Assembly (NCBI GenBank): GCA_017985015.1
Contig: JAGNYI010000002.1
Coordinates: 1 to 64,000, forward strand
Length of the DNA: 64,000 nt
Origin: Giesbergeria sp.
GTDB taxonomy: Bacteria > Pseudomonadota > Gammaproteobacteria > Burkholderiales > Burkholderiaceae_C
Direction: 5' to 3'
Part shown: piece by piece, positions 18,514 to 30,663 of the stretch
How positions within the stretch are numbered: position 1 is the stretch's first letter
Layout of the letters: each line of letters starts with the position of its first letter
Translations under genes and position numbers: made by a program
Notes under the pieces: generated by a model
What the model was told of the DNA's origin: nothing
The model's input: only the letters and a program-made list of their open reading frames with translations
Databases searched by the model: none

Positions 18514-19913
18514 CGACCCTACCCACCGACGCTGTCGGCGCATTGTTTGCCGAGCACGCCTTGTTGCCCAGTGGCTGGGCGCGTGATGTGCTCCTGCAAT
18601 GGGACGCCTCGGGGCAGTTGCTGACCGTGGCGTCGGGCAGCACCCAGGGCGGTGCGCCGCGCGCGCCCGGCCCGCTGCTGCCCGGCATGCCCAACCTGCA
18701 TTCCCACGCCTTCCAGCGCGCCTTTGCCGGCCTTGCCGAGTACCGCGCCGAAAGCCAGGACAGCTTCTGGAGCTGGCGCGACCTGATGTACCGCTTTGCC
18801 GCCCACATCACGCCTGAGAGCCTGGAGACCATTGCCACCTGGCTCTACGTCGAGATGCTGGAGGCCGGCTACAGCTCGGTCTGCGAATTTCACTACCTGC
18901 ACCACGACCAAAGCGGCCAGCCCTATGCCGACGACGCTGAACTGGCGCACGCCTTGCTGCGCGCTGCGCAAACGGCGGGCATCGGCCTCACGCTGCTGCC
19001 CGTGCTCTATCAGACCAGCGGCTTTGGCGGCCAGGCACCGCGCAGCGCCCAGGCGCGCTTCATCCGCAGCACCGATAACATGCTCTCTTTATTGCAGCGC
19101 CTCACGCCCGCTGTACAAGCGCAAGGGGCTGTTTTGGGCCTGGCCCCGCATTCGCTGCGTGCCGTGCCGCCGGACAGCCTGCGCGAAGCCGTTGCCGGCA
19201 TCACCGCGCTGAACGCCCAGGCTCCCATCCATATCCACATCGCCGAGCAAACGCAAGAAGTGCAGGACTGCATCGCCTGGAGCGGCCAGCGCCCGGTGCA
19301 GTGGCTGCTGGACCACGTGCCCGTAGACGCACGCTGGTGCCTGGTGCACGCCACGCACATGAAGCCGTTTGAATACGCCGCAGCCGCCCGCACCGGCGCC
19401 GTGGCGGGTTTGTGCCCCAGCACCGAGGCCAATTTGGGGGACGGCCTTTTCGACACGCAGCAGTGGCTGGCGCACCGAGGTGCCTGGGGCGTGGGCTCGG
19501 ACAGCCACGCCTGCGTCAACGCCGCCGAGGAACTGATGCTGCTCGAATACGGCCAGCGCCTGGCGCTGCGCCAGCGCAACGTGCTGGCCTGCAGCGCGCA
19601 CGCCCAGGTGGCCACGGCCATGACGCTGCAAGCCGTGGCCGGCGGCGCGCAGGCAGCAGGCCGCGCGGTGGCCGGACTGGCCGTGGGCCAGCAAGCCGAT
19701 ATGCTGGCGCTGGATGCACAGCACGTGGCGCTGGCGGGCCTGGACGTGGAGAACATGCTCGCCGCCCATGTATTTGCCAGCCAGCGCAGCAGCGCGCTGC
19801 ACAGCCTGTGGGTGGCTGGCGTGCCCCGCGTGGTGGCTGGCCGCCACGCCTTGCACGATCAGGCCGCACGCCGTTTTGTCGCGGCCCGAAAGGCCGCCAT
19901 CGCAGCACACTGA
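18510..19913 (+). CDS. hutF: Formimidoylglutamate deiminase
   Basis: 467-residue amidohydrolase that converts N-formimidoyl-L-glutamate to N-formyl-L-glutamate plus ammonia; its presence defines the five-step pathway. Metal motifs: GMPNLHSHAFQRAFAG, a central HIHIAEQTQEVQ, VHATHM and the GVGSDSHACVNAAEEL aspartate region. The ATG overlaps the previous stop by 4 bp. Length and order (hutI-hisC-like-hutF-hutG) agree. Confidence 0.95.
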   Translation: MTTLPTDAVGALFAEHALLPSGWARDVLLQWDASGQLLTVASGSTQGGAPRAPGPLLPGMPNLHSHAFQRAFAGLAEYRAESQDSFWSWRDLMYRFAAHITPESLETIATWLYVEMLEAGYSSVCEFHYLHHDQSGQPYADDAELAHALLRAAQTAGIGLTLLPVLYQTSGFGGQAPRSAQARFIRSTDNMLSLLQRLTPAVQAQGAVLGLAPHSLRAVPPDSLREAVAGITALNAQAPIHIHIAEQTQEVQDCIAWSGQRPVQWLLDHVPVDARWCLVHATHMKPFEYAAAARTGAVAGLCPSTEANLGDGLFDTQQWLAHRGAWGVGSDSHACVNAAEELMLLEYGQRLALRQRNVLACSAHAQVATAMTLQAVAGGAQAAGRAVAGLAVGQQADMLALDAQHVALAGLDVENMLAAHVFASQRSSALHSLWVAGVPRVVAGRHALHDQAARRFVAARKAAIAAH

Positions 19914-19931
19914 CCGAACCTGGAGCCCGCC

Positions 19932-20771
19932 ATGCATGATTCCGCCACCAAGACACCCCTTCAAAGCGCTCCTGCGCCCTTCCTGTTCCACCAGGGCAGC
20001 GCGCCCCTGCTCATTTCCATTCCGCACGGCGGCGTGTTCCTGCCTCCTTTGCTCGCCGAACGCTTGCACACCGTGGCGCGCGAGGTGCCCGACACCGACT
20101 GGCACCTGGAGCGCCTGTACGCTTTTGCCAAAGACATGGGCGCGTCCCTCCTGGCCGCCACGCATTCGCGCTACGTCATCGACCTGAACCGCCCGCCCGA
20201 TGGCGCCAGCCTGTACCCCGGCCAGAACGTCACCGGCCTGTGTCCGGTCGATGGCTTTGACGAAACCCCGCTCTACCCCCACGGCGACGTGCCCGATGCC
20301 GACGAGATTGCCGCGCGGCGTGACGCCATTTGGGCGCCCTACCACGCCCAGCTGCGCGCCGAACTCGACCGCATCCGCGCAGCGCATGGTGTGGCCCTGC
20401 TGTGGGACGCGCACTCGATCCGCTCCGTCCTCCCCCGCTTTTTCGAGGGCAAGCTGCCCGACTTCAACCTCGGCACCGCCGACGGTGCCAGCTGCGACCC
20501 GGCCCTGGCGCAGGAACTGCTGCGCATCGCGCAAAGCGCGCCCGGCTACACCGCAGTGCTCAACGGTCGCTTCAAGGGCGGCCACATCACCCGCCACTAC
20601 GGCGCTCCTGCGCGCGGCATCCACGCCGTGCAGCTGGAGATGACGCAGTGCAGCTACATGCAGGAAGCGCTGCCGTTTGCCTACCTGCCCGAACGCGCCG
20701 CGCAGGTGCAGCCGCATCTGCGGCGCATGCTGGAAGCGGTGCTGGGGTTTGCACGCAGCAAGGCGGCATGA
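19932..20771 (+). CDS. hutG: N-formylglutamate amidohydrolase
   Basis: 279 residues. It hydrolyses N-formyl-L-glutamate to glutamate and formate, the last step. Conserved blocks: [53 protein letters not shown] and [11 protein letters not shown]. It lies 18 bp after hutF. The metH N-terminal gene could begin within its stop codon (ATG at 20768), hinting that the hut transcript continues into metH. Confidence 0.95.
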   Translation: MHDSATKTPLQSAPAPFLFHQGSAPLLISIPHGGVFLPPLLAERLHTVAREVPDTDWHLERLYAFAKDMGASLLAATHSRYVIDLNRPPDGASLYPGQNVTGLCPVDGFDETPLYPHGDVPDADEIAARRDAIWAPYHAQLRAELDRIRAAHGVALLWDAHSIRSVLPRFFEGKLPDFNLGTADGASCDPALAQELLRIAQSAPGYTAVLNGRFKGGHITRHYGAPARGIHAVQLEMTQCSYMQEALPFAYLPERAAQVQPHLRRMLEAVLGFARSKAA

Positions 20772-20815
20772 CCCTGCAGCACCTGGGCACGAAGCGCATT
20801 TCCTACAATTTGCCC

Positions 20816-21889
20816 ATGCACGCCATTTCCTACACCCGCGCCCAGCAGCTCCCCGCTCTTCTTGAAAAGCGCATCGCCATCCTCGACGGGGCCATGGGCA
20901 CCATGATCCAGCGCTTCAAGCTGGGCGAAGCGCAGTACCGGGGCGAAGGTTACAGCGGGCCGGGCAGCGTGGGCGATCGGTTCAAGGACTTCCCGCGCGA
21001 CGTGAAGGGCAACAACGAGCTTCTCAGCCTCACGCGGCCCGACGTGATTCGCGACATCCACGAGCGCTATCTGGCTGCGGGCGCCGATCTGATCGAGACC
21101 AACACCTTCGGCGCGACGACGATTGCGCAAGAGGACTACGGCATGGCCGAGCTGGCGCGCGAGATGAACCTGCGCTCTGCACAACTGGCGCGCGCCGCTT
21201 GCGACAAATTCAGCACGCCGGATCACCCGCGCTTTGTTGCCGGCGCCCTCGGCCCCACGCCCAAGACTGCCAGCATCAGCCCCGATGTGAACGACCCCGG
21301 CGCCCGCAACATCACCTTCGAGCAGCTGCGCGCGGCCTACTTCGAGCAGACCGAAGCGCTGATCGAAGGCGGGGCCGACGTGATTCTGGTGGAAACGATT
21401 TTCGACACGCTCAACGCCAAGGCGGCGCTGTTTGCCGTCGACGAGGTGTTCGAAAAAACTGGCGAGCGCCTGCCCATCATCATCAGCGGCACAGTGACCG
21501 ACGCTTCGGGCCGCATCCTCTCGGGCCAGACGGTCACCGCCTTCTGGCACAGCGTGCGCCACGCCCGCCCGCTGGCCGTGGGCCTGAACTGCGCGCTGGG
21601 CGCCGCGCTGATGCGCCCCTACATCCAGGAGCTGGCCAAGGCCGCGCCGGACACCTTCATCAGCTGCTACCCCAACGCGGGGCTCCCCAACCCCATGAGC
21701 GACACCGGCTTTGACGAGACGCCCGAGGTCACCAGCCGCCTGGTGCACGAGTTCGCCGCCGAGGGGCTGGTGAACATTGTGGGCGGCTGCTGCGGCACCA
21801 CGCCGGACCACATTGCGGCGATTGCCGCCGGCGTGGCCCAGGATCCACCGCGCCTGCGGCCCTTCTACCGCGAGCCGCAGCCGGCCTGA
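20816..21889 (+). CDS. metH: Methionine synthase, homocysteine-binding half (split MetH)
   Basis: 357 residues covering only the N-terminal homocysteine S-methyltransferase module of cobalamin-dependent MetH. Visible are [29 protein letters not shown], and the zinc cysteines in VGLNCALGA and [11 protein letters not shown]. The pterin, B12 and activation modules are in a separate gene at 25030. Start is uncertain: ATG 20816 fits the family, but ATG 20768, overlapping the hutG stop, is in frame and would add 16 residues. A TACAAT at about 20804 could be a -10, but no good -35 is seen. It is convergent with pirin. Confidence 0.92.
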   Translation: MHAISYTRAQQLPALLEKRIAILDGAMGTMIQRFKLGEAQYRGEGYSGPGSVGDRFKDFPRDVKGNNELLSLTRPDVIRDIHERYLAAGADLIETNTFGATTIAQEDYGMAELAREMNLRSAQLARAACDKFSTPDHPRFVAGALGPTPKTASISPDVNDPGARNITFEQLRAAYFEQTEALIEGGADVILVETIFDTLNAKAALFAVDEVFEKTGERLPIIISGTVTDASGRILSGQTVTAFWHSVRHARPLAVGLNCALGAALMRPYIQELAKAAPDTFISCYPNAGLPNPMSDTGFDETPEVTSRLVHEFAAEGLVNIVGGCCGTTPDHIAAIAAGVAQDPPRLRPFYREPQPA

Positions 21890-21901
21890 GCTGCAGCGGC
21901 C

Positions 21902-22792
21902 CTAGTGCGCCGGTTTCTCCGGCAGCGGAATCCACTCATCGTGGTCGTCGGGCGGCAGAGCAAAGCGCCCCGCAGCCCAGTCGGCCTTGGCCTGCTCAAT
22001 GCGCTCTTTGCGCGAAGAGACAAAGTTCCAGAACAGGTGGCGCGGGCCGAGCGGCTCGCCGCCCAGCAGCATGACGGTGGCTGCCGCAGGCGCGGTGAGG
22101 GTGCCAGTGGCTTCGGGTGCAAACACCAGCATCTGGCCGGCGCTGTAGCGCGTGCCTTCGTACTCGATTTCGCCACGTGCCACATAGGCAGAACGCTCGC
22201 TGTAGCCGTCCGGCAAGGTCAGCGCCGCCCCGGCCTGCAGCTCGGCGTGTACGTAAAACAGCGGCGAGAGCGTTTGCACCGGGCTGCTCAGCCCATAGAC
22301 CGTGCCGGCAATGACGCGCAGCCAGACCCCGTGATCTTCACGCACCGGCAAAGCATCCGCAGGGGTGTGGGCGAAAGCCGGCTCGCACTCTTCCAGTTCC
22401 TCGGGCAGCGCCACCCAGGACTGCAGCAGCTCCAGCCCGCCGCCGGCAAACGAGGCCGGGTGCTCGAAGCGCTCGGAATGGGTGATGCCGCGCCCGGCGG
22501 TCATCCAGTTCACGGCGCCGGGCCGGATGCGCGTGTGCGTGCCCAGGCTGTCGCGGTGGACGATTTCGCCGCTGAGCAGATAGCTCACCGTCGCCAGACC
22601 AATGTGCGGGTGCGGCCGCACGTCGGCGGCATGCGTGTCTTCGGCTGCCAGGGTGACCGGGCCGGCGTGGTCGAAGAAGACAAAGGGGCCGACGCTGCGC
22701 TGGGCGGCTGCGGGCAGCAAGCGCCGCACGGTCAGGCCATGGCCCAGGTCGGCGGCGCGGGGGGTGATGAGGATGGGGGCAGTGCTTGGCAT
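21902..22792 (-). CDS. Pirin family protein
   Basis: 296-residue bicupin. The N-terminal cupin has the iron-binding residues in RPHPHIGLATVSYL and GRGITHSERFE; the C-terminal pirin domain follows (about 170-275). Bacterial pirins are iron proteins, some with quercetinase-like dioxygenase activity; the substrate here is unknown. The ATG at 22792 starts at the conserved region; upstream codons are not pirin-like. It stops 12 bp from the end of the converging metH-N gene. Confidence 0.88.
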   Translation of the reverse strand: MPSTAPILITPRAADLGHGLTVRRLLPAAAQRSVGPFVFFDHAGPVTLAAEDTHAADVRPHPHIGLATVSYLLSGEIVHRDSLGTHTRIRPGAVNWMTAGRGITHSERFEHPASFAGGGLELLQSWVALPEELEECEPAFAHTPADALPVREDHGVWLRVIAGTVYGLSSPVQTLSPLFYVHAELQAGAALTLPDGYSERSAYVARGEIEYEGTRYSAGQMLVFAPEATGTLTAPAAATVMLLGGEPLGPRHLFWNFVSSRKERIEQAKADWAAGRFALPPDDHDEWIPLPEKPAH

Positions 22793-22895
22793 GGGCACTT
22801 TGTAGCGCAGAACCCGCGCACATGCCGCAAACACTGCGTTGCGCCGGTACGACCTGGGCAAGGCCCGGTGCCAAAAAGGGCGCATGAAACTATCA

Positions 22896-22945
22896 AATAG
22901 ATAGCTTCATACGCCCTATGGCAGTGCGCTGGAGGCCAAAAACAC
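22896..22945 (-). repeat. Dispersed TAGCGCTTAT repeat, copy 3 (degenerate)
   Basis: Reverse strand GTTTTTGGCCTCCAGCGCA, then GAAGCTATC. It lies between pirin and glutamate dehydrogenase. Confidence 0.6.
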
Positions 22946-22968
22946 TCAAATTTTTGGCAGGAAACGCA

Positions 22969-24276
22969 TCATGGGTACAGGCCGCGCATCTCGCGGGCGT
23001 GGAGCATGCGCGTGCAGGCAATGATGAAGGTGGCGGTGCGCAGGCTGACCTTGTGCTCTTGCGCCGTCTGCCAGACGCCGGCAAAGGCTTCTTTCATGAT
23101 GCGCACCAGGCGGGCGTTGATTTCGTCTTCGGTCCAGAAGAAGCTGGAGAAATCCTGCACCCACTCGAAATAGCTCACCGTCACGCCGCCGGCGTTGGCG
23201 ATCACGTCGGGCAGCACCAGCACGCCGCTGTCGTGCAGGATGTCGTCGGCCTCGGGGGTGGTGGGGCCGTTGGCGCCTTCAATCACCAGCTTGGCGTGGA
23301 TCTTCGGTGCGTTCTCTGCGGTAATCTGGCTCTCCAGCGCGGCAGGAATCAGGATCTCGCAGGGCACGCTCCAGAAGTCTTCGTCCGCCAGCTTTTCGGC
23401 GCCGGGGAATCCGGCCACGCCGCCCGTGCTGGCCACATGCGCGAGCAGTGCAACGGCGTCCAGGCCGCCCTCATGCACGATGGTGCCGGTGTGGTCCTGC
23501 ACCGCAACCAGGCGGGCGCCCACCTCGCAAAACAGCTTGGCCGCGGTGCCGCCCACGTTGCCAAAACCCTGCACCGCAATGCGGGCGCCTTCGATCTTCA
23601 GGCCCGTGTGGTGCGCCGCTTCCAGGCCCACGGTGAACACCCCGCGGCCCGTGGCTTCGCGCCGGCCGAGCGACCCGCCCAGGTCCACGGGCTTGCCGGT
23701 CACCACGCCCGTGGCGGCTTCGCCCGTGTTCATGGAGTAGGTGTCCATCATCCAGGCCATGATCTGCTCGTTGGTGTTCACATCGGGCGCAGGGATGTCC
23801 TTCGTCGGGCCGATGATGAGACCGATTTCGCTGGTGTAGCGGCGCGTCATGCGCTCGAGTTCGCTGCGCGAAAGCGTCTTGGGGTTCACGCGGATGCCGC
23901 CCTTGGCGCCGCCGTAAGGCACGTTGACGGCCGCAGTCTTGACCGACATCCAGGCCGACAGCGCCATCACTTCCGACAGCGTCACATCCTGGTGAAAACG
24001 CACGCCGCCCTTGCCGGGCCCACGCGAGAGGTTGTGCTGAACCCGGTAGCCTTCAAAGTGGGCGATGGTGCCGTTGTCCATCTCGATCGGCACGTCCACG
24101 ATCAAGATGCGCTTGGGGCGCTTGAGCGTCTCGACCCAGCGCGAAAGATTGCCCAGGTAAGGCGTGACCCGGTCCACCTGCTTGAGGTAGTTGCCCCAGG
24201 GGCCGAGGTGGTCGGCCTGCAGATAGGAGGGCAGGGGATGGCTGGGCAATGCGCCCGCGCCAGATGCTTGCTGCAT
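22969..24276 (-). CDS. gdhA: Glu/Leu/Phe/Val family dehydrogenase (glutamate dehydrogenase)
   Basis: 435 residues. It interconverts glutamate and 2-oxoglutarate plus ammonia. Catalytic lysine region [12 protein letters not shown], substrate loop [10 protein letters not shown], Rossmann motif [14 protein letters not shown], then [12 protein letters not shown]. Length and motifs resemble the shorter catabolic (RocG/GudB-type) enzymes. An AAGGAAACC ribosome site precedes ATG 24276. Placed next to the hut locus, it could carry hut-derived glutamate into central metabolism; the coenzyme preference is not certain. Confidence 0.92.
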   Translation of the reverse strand: MQQASGAGALPSHPLPSYLQADHLGPWGNYLKQVDRVTPYLGNLSRWVETLKRPKRILIVDVPIEMDNGTIAHFEGYRVQHNLSRGPGKGGVRFHQDVTLSEVMALSAWMSVKTAAVNVPYGGAKGGIRVNPKTLSRSELERMTRRYTSEIGLIIGPTKDIPAPDVNTNEQIMAWMMDTYSMNTGEAATGVVTGKPVDLGGSLGRREATGRGVFTVGLEAAHHTGLKIEGARIAVQGFGNVGGTAAKLFCEVGARLVAVQDHTGTIVHEGGLDAVALLAHVASTGGVAGFPGAEKLADEDFWSVPCEILIPAALESQITAENAPKIHAKLVIEGANGPTTPEADDILHDSGVLVLPDVIANAGGVTVSYFEWVQDFSSFFWTEDEINARLVRIMKEAFAGVWQTAQEHKVSLRTATFIIACTRMLHAREMRGLYP

Positions 24277-24420
24277 GAAGGTTTCCTTGTGGGATCGTGT
24301 GAGGCGCGAAGCATATGCCTGTGAATTGCCAATGTCCAAGGCAGTGCAGTTACAACTATATGCACGCCGCGCATAGCGTGCCATCCTGGCGGCCAGGAGA
24401 AAGCCTGCAAGAATCGCCGC

Positions 24421-24867
24421 ATGTCTTTCAATGCCTTGATTCCCGGCCTGCACGGCCTGCGCCGCCGGGTGGTTTATGTCACCGTCTACGAAATCATTGC
24501 CATCGCCATAGCCACCTGGGGCCTGGCAAGTGTCACGGGCCAGGGCGCAGCCCATTCGGTCGTCATCTCGGCCGCATCCTCAGCCATTGCCGTAGCCTGG
24601 AACCTCGTGTTCAACACCCTGTTCGAGCGCTGGGAGGCGCGCCAGAGCGTGCGCGGGCGCAGCGTGGCGCGGCGCGTGGCGCACGCCATTGGCTTCGAGG
24701 GTGGCCTGGTGCTGTTCCTGGTGCCGCTGTTTGCCTGGTGGTTCGACATCGGCCTTTGGCAGGCCCTGGTGATGGACCTGGGGCTGCTGGTGTTTTTTCT
24801 CGTTTACACCTTTGTCTTCAACTGGTGCTTCGACCGGGTGTTTGGGCTGCCGGCGTCGGCGACATAA
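24421..24867 (+). CDS. PACE family efflux protein (two BTP domains)
   Basis: 148-residue membrane protein with four hydrophobic segments arranged as two repeated transmembrane pairs. The pattern fits the proteobacterial antimicrobial compound efflux family (AceI-like): an [21 protein letters not shown] first helix with the conserved acidic residue in TM1, [16 protein letters not shown], a second repeat with [16 protein letters not shown], and [11 protein letters not shown]. Known members export biocides such as chlorhexidine. It is divergent from gdhA and upstream of the metH-C riboswitch. Confidence 0.85.
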   Translation: MSFNALIPGLHGLRRRVVYVTVYEIIAIAIATWGLASVTGQGAAHSVVISAASSAIAVAWNLVFNTLFERWEARQSVRGRSVARRVAHAIGFEGGLVLFLVPLFAWWFDIGLWQALVMDLGLLVFFLVYTFVFNWCFDRVFGLPASAT

Positions 24868-24910
24868 GCTTGTGCCCGCCTGGATATTTGCGCGGGCCTA
24901 AAATCGCCAG

Positions 24911-24983
24911 GTTCCAAGGAGCGTTGCAGCGACCCGAAGCGGTCGTCAGGCTTGGAACTGGTTCACACCCGCAACGACGCTCA
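24911..24983 (+). promoter_or_regulatory. S-adenosylhomocysteine (SAH) riboswitch
   Basis: Matches the ahcY/SAH motif. P1 stem is GTTCCAAG (24911-24918) with CTTGGAAC (24951-24958). P2 hairpin is CGACC/GGTCG (24930-24945). The conserved GGAGCGTTGCAGC follows P1 5', CAGGCTTGG lies at the P1 3' strand, and a 3' GCAACGACGCTC (24971-24982) can form the pseudoknot with GAGCGTTGC. SAH binding is known to favour expression of recycling genes such as metH and ahcY. A TAAAAT at 24899-24904 is a possible -10. The element ends 46 bp before the metH-C start. Confidence 0.92.
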
Positions 24984-25029
24984 CCTGTTTCGGGTTTTCC
25001 GCGCCATGCGCGCAGTACAGGTGAGTTCC

Positions 25030-27780
<2,751 letters not shown>

Positions 27781-27782
27781 TC

Positions 27783-27828
27783 AAACTGGGCCCTAGCGCT
27801 TATCCATTAAGCACTAGCAGCTATCATG
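27783..27828 (+). repeat. Dispersed TAGCGCTTAT repeat, copy 4
   Basis: GGGCCCTAGCGCTTATCC, ATTAAGCACTAGCAGCTATC. Begins 2 bp after the metH-C stop; as a transcript it would form a modest hairpin. Confidence 0.75.
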
Positions 27829-27892
27829 ACAATAGCATCATCAGGGCGCCAGTCTGACGCGCCTGGCACGTGCGGTGTTCTACAGTGGTTGC

Positions 27893-28819
27893 ATGAGCCA
27901 AGCCCCGACTCCACCTGCACCGCCCGCGCCGCCCGCTGCATCGCCCGCCTCGCGCAGCGCCCCACCCGCGCCCCGCACCTGGTGGCCGCTGCGCGCGGTG
28001 GAGATGTGGCTGGGGGCGGACGGCCTGCGCATGAGCGCGGCGATGGCCTTCTACGGCATGCTGAGTCTTGCGCCGCTGTTGGTGCTGGTGGTGGCGGCGC
28101 TGGGCTGGTGGATAGACCGCTCGCTGGTCGAATCCAATTTGCTGGAGCAGATCCGCCTGCTGACCGGCGAACGCACTGCCTCGGTCGTGCGTGAGGCATT
28201 GGCCAGCGCGCGGGAGCCCACGCAAGGGCTTTGGGCATCGCTGATTGCGCTGGTGCTGCTGCTGTGGGGTGCCACGGGGGTGTTCGCCGAGCTGCAGACC
28301 GCCTTCTGCAAGCTCTGGCTGGACCCCGATGCCCCCGCCAACAGCCGGGCATCCTGGCGGATTACTGCCTCGCTGCGCTTGCGGGGGTTGGCTTACATCC
28401 TGGCGATGGGTTTCTTGCTGCTGATTTCGTTGCTGGTGTCGGCCGGCATGGCGATCGCCTCCAACTGGCTGGGCGCTCACCTGCCCTGGCAGCCGCTGCT
28501 GGTCGGCCTGAGCGAAGTGGTGTCGTTCCTGTTTGCCACCGCGTTGTTCATCGGCCTGATGCGCATCAGCGTGAACCCCAAGCCGCGCATGCGCTACCTG
28601 GCATGGGGCGGGCTGATCGGCGCGGCGCTGTTCACCGTAGGGCGCCACGGGCTCTCGGCCTATTTGTCGGGTGCGGCCGTGGTATCGGCGTACGGTGCGG
28701 CCGGCTCGCTGGTGGCGCTGCTGATGTGGATTTACTTTTCTGCCGCCGTGCTGCTGATGGGCGCTGCCTGTGCGCGGGCGCTGCAAGAGTCGCGCGAGGC
28801 GCGCCACACGACCCCCTAG
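27893..28819 (+). CDS. yihY: YihY/UPF0761 family inner-membrane protein
   Basis: 308 residues. A Pro/Ala-rich 40-residue N-terminus is followed by about six membrane segments. Family signatures are the opening MSAAMAFYGMLSLAPLLVLVVA, the LLWGATGVFAELQTAFCKLW segment, LMRISVNPKPRMRYLAWGGLIGA, and the final YGAAGSLVALLMWIYFSAAVLLMGA. Once called ribonuclease BN by mistake, the family is of unknown, possibly transport-like, function. The TAG stop lies inside the CTAG at the edge of a MITE-like element. Confidence 0.87.
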   Translation: MSQAPTPPAPPAPPAASPASRSAPPAPRTWWPLRAVEMWLGADGLRMSAAMAFYGMLSLAPLLVLVVAALGWWIDRSLVESNLLEQIRLLTGERTASVVREALASAREPTQGLWASLIALVLLLWGATGVFAELQTAFCKLWLDPDAPANSRASWRITASLRLRGLAYILAMGFLLLISLLVSAGMAIASNWLGAHLPWQPLLVGLSEVVSFLFATALFIGLMRISVNPKPRMRYLAWGGLIGAALFTVGRHGLSAYLSGAAVVSAYGAAGSLVALLMWIYFSAAVLLMGAACARALQESREARHTTP

Positions 28820-29003
28820 GAGTCTGTCGGACTTGGAAATTGTCGGCTGCAAATCGGCCGCAGCGGTCCATTTTCCACCGTCTTTTTTCCCCATAGCCGG
28901 GCTATGGGGCTGCAAATCCGGCAAAAACTGTCCTCGCTGGGGCCGATTTTGGTGAAACCTCCGGTTTTCGCTTTCGACGCTCCAAGTCCGACAGACTCCT
29001 AGG
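28815..29003. mobile_element. 189-bp MITE-like element with 23-bp inverted ends
   Basis: CCTAGGAGTCTGTCGGACTTGGA (28815-28837) is repeated exactly in inverse at 28981-29003. The interior has a second imperfect inverted pair and a central perfect hairpin CCCCATAGC-CGG-GCTATGGGG (28889-28909), so the whole element can fold into one long hairpin. A CTAG at each edge could be a 4-bp target duplication of the YTAR type made by IS5-group transposases. It abuts the yihY stop. Confidence 0.7.
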
Positions 29004-29228
29004 CGCCTGCAGGACTACTGACGCAACGGATTTGGCTGCCGATGGCGAGCGTCGCTGGGTCGCGGCCCAGCTCCCGGGAGAGGCGCAGCGCGTTGTCGGG
29101 CGCCGTGCAGCCCAAGGAAGAGGAAATCGGCGGTGACATCGCCAACTTCGGGCCAACGCCCGCCGGTATCGGCCAAGTGCTCAATCTTGGCGTGCGCCCC
29201 AGAAACATCACCTCGATGCATGTGCCGT
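29004..29228. other. Spacer of about 225 bp, nothing assignable
   Basis: Open in several frames but no start, ribosome site or recognisable protein pattern stands out. Possibly the decayed tail of a gene downstream of the NIT-domain gene. Confidence 0.3.
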
Positions 29229-30065
29229 TCAATTTTTGTCGCCTATTGAGGCCATTTCTACCAGCATCGCAACCAGTTTCTCGGTGCTCTCCAGAACGCG
29301 CTCGCTCAAGCCTGCAGCGAGCAGAGCATCCTGTCGCATCCTCGCAGCGTCCCGCCTGGCGAACAGCACCGTCTGGTAGGGCTCCCACACGCGGCGCAAC
29401 TCTGCAACCTGTGCCTTGATCTTCGGATGGGTCAACGGCGACTTCTCCATCTGCAGCAGCACTGCGGTGAAATGGGCCCGCGCCAGATGCATCTCCATAT
29501 CGGCCGGTGCACTGTTGATGTCCCAGGTCTCATACAGATAGAACTTCATCATGCGCTGGGAGAGCATGCGCTGGCGCCCGGCAAGATTGACCAGTTGGTC
29601 CAGTGGCAAGATGCCTGCATTCCGGTAACCCAACGTGACGTGGTGCGCTGCTTGCTGTAGTTCTTCACTCAGATCGTACAGAAGATCCGCCCCGAGCTTG
29701 GTGGGATACGCCGTGAGGAGCGGCTTGCAACGGGCCCACACAGCATCGAGCTCGGCAAGGGATTTGGCCTGGGCCGCATTGGGCGGAAGCGATTTGAGTG
29801 CGTCAAGTTGGGCGTCAAACAGTCGGATGGACTCTTGCAAGATAGCCTGTGCACCCTCGGGGTCGATGCTTTGCCCCAGCATCAGGTAGGCCTTGGTCAT
29901 GCGTTGCGCAAGCATGCGCTGGCGCCCTGCCATGTTCACGTTGGCGACCGATTGGAGATTCATCTGCTGGGCCGCTGTCGGGGTCGACTGGGCCTGCAGT
30001 TGGAGTGGTAGCCAGGACAACGCCAGCACGCACAGAACCCCTGTACCAAATAGAAATCTGAGCAT
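29229..30065 (-). CDS. Periplasmic protein with two PilJ/NIT-type (P-box) domains
   Basis: 278 residues: signal peptide (1-26, ending LQAQ), then two copies of the type IV pili chemotaxis-transducer N-terminal domain. Each copy begins with a P-box-like motif, NMAGRQRMLAQRMTKAY (about residue 44) and NLAGRQRMLSQRMMKFY (about 160). This box binds nitrate/nitrite in NarX and NasR. There is no transmembrane helix or output domain after it, so it is a stand-alone periplasmic sensor or binding protein. Partner unknown. ATG 30065 is chosen for the signal peptide. Confidence 0.82.
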   Translation of the reverse strand: MLRFLFGTGVLCVLALSWLPLQLQAQSTPTAAQQMNLQSVANVNMAGRQRMLAQRMTKAYLMLGQSIDPEGAQAILQESIRLFDAQLDALKSLPPNAAQAKSLAELDAVWARCKPLLTAYPTKLGADLLYDLSEELQQAAHHVTLGYRNAGILPLDQLVNLAGRQRMLSQRMMKFYLYETWDINSAPADMEMHLARAHFTAVLLQMEKSPLTHPKIKAQVAELRRVWEPYQTVLFARRDAARMRQDALLAAGLSERVLESTEKLVAMLVEMASIGDKN

Positions 30066-30301
30066 GAAGCGACCCCTGCGGTGAAGGAAGGTAGAAATGC
30101 ACGGAGACACAAACCGCTGGTGCCTGGCGGCGAAAGAAAGGATGCTCACACCGTTTGGGATCCGGCCACTCCGCGGTGGTCGGCGAGGCGCACTCCTATC
30201 CGGCACGTCAGCCACAACGCTGGCCCACTGATCGGTGACCTGCGCGAATGGCCGCTGTTCACAGCGATGGACCCAGAGATTTTGTGGATGTCGGTGCTTA
30301 A

Positions 30302-30351
30302 GCGCATCAGCGTGAACCCGAAGGCGAGGAAACGCTACTTGCTGTGGGTCG
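30302..30351 (+). pseudogene. Short yihY-like remnant
   Basis: 50 bp matching yihY 28561-28610 at 39/50 positions and encoding LKRISVNPKARKRYLLW against LMRISVNPKPRMRYLAW in the same frame sense. The surroundings do not continue the match. It looks like a decayed fragment of a second copy. The rest of 30066-30660 shows no gene I can support. Confidence 0.45.
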
Positions 30352-30622
30352 ACCAATCTGCCGTCGTGATTTGGAATTCCGCCTCCGAAGAACGCCGAGA
30401 ATCGCCGCCATGCTGCGTTGCGAATCCGCGCGATAGCACAGGCTGTCGCTGTGTTTTGCAGCGCAGACGCACAACGATTTCGACACTTTTCCTTTTCAAG
30501 CCGCTTCTGAATCACTACACGCGCCAGTGTTGCGGCCGTGGTCTACCCGTGCGGGACAAAGCGCGCGCTGGTGGCGCGACTGAAGTGGCAACCGTTCCAT
30601 CGCTGGGGTGGTGCCAGCGCTG

Positions 30623-30647
30623 AAAAAGCGCCCACTTGAACGGGCGC
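30623..30647 (-). terminator. Rho-independent terminator of the fpr gene
   Basis: On the - strand GCGCCC-GTTCAAGT-GGGCGC followed by TTTTT, 17 bp after the reductase stop. Confidence 0.85.
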
Positions 30648-30663
30648 CGCTTCGAAGCATTGC

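Noticed and set aside
28990..29388. 129-codon - strand frame overlapping the NIT-domain gene end
   Set aside because: No start context or family pattern; overlaps the better-supported gene.
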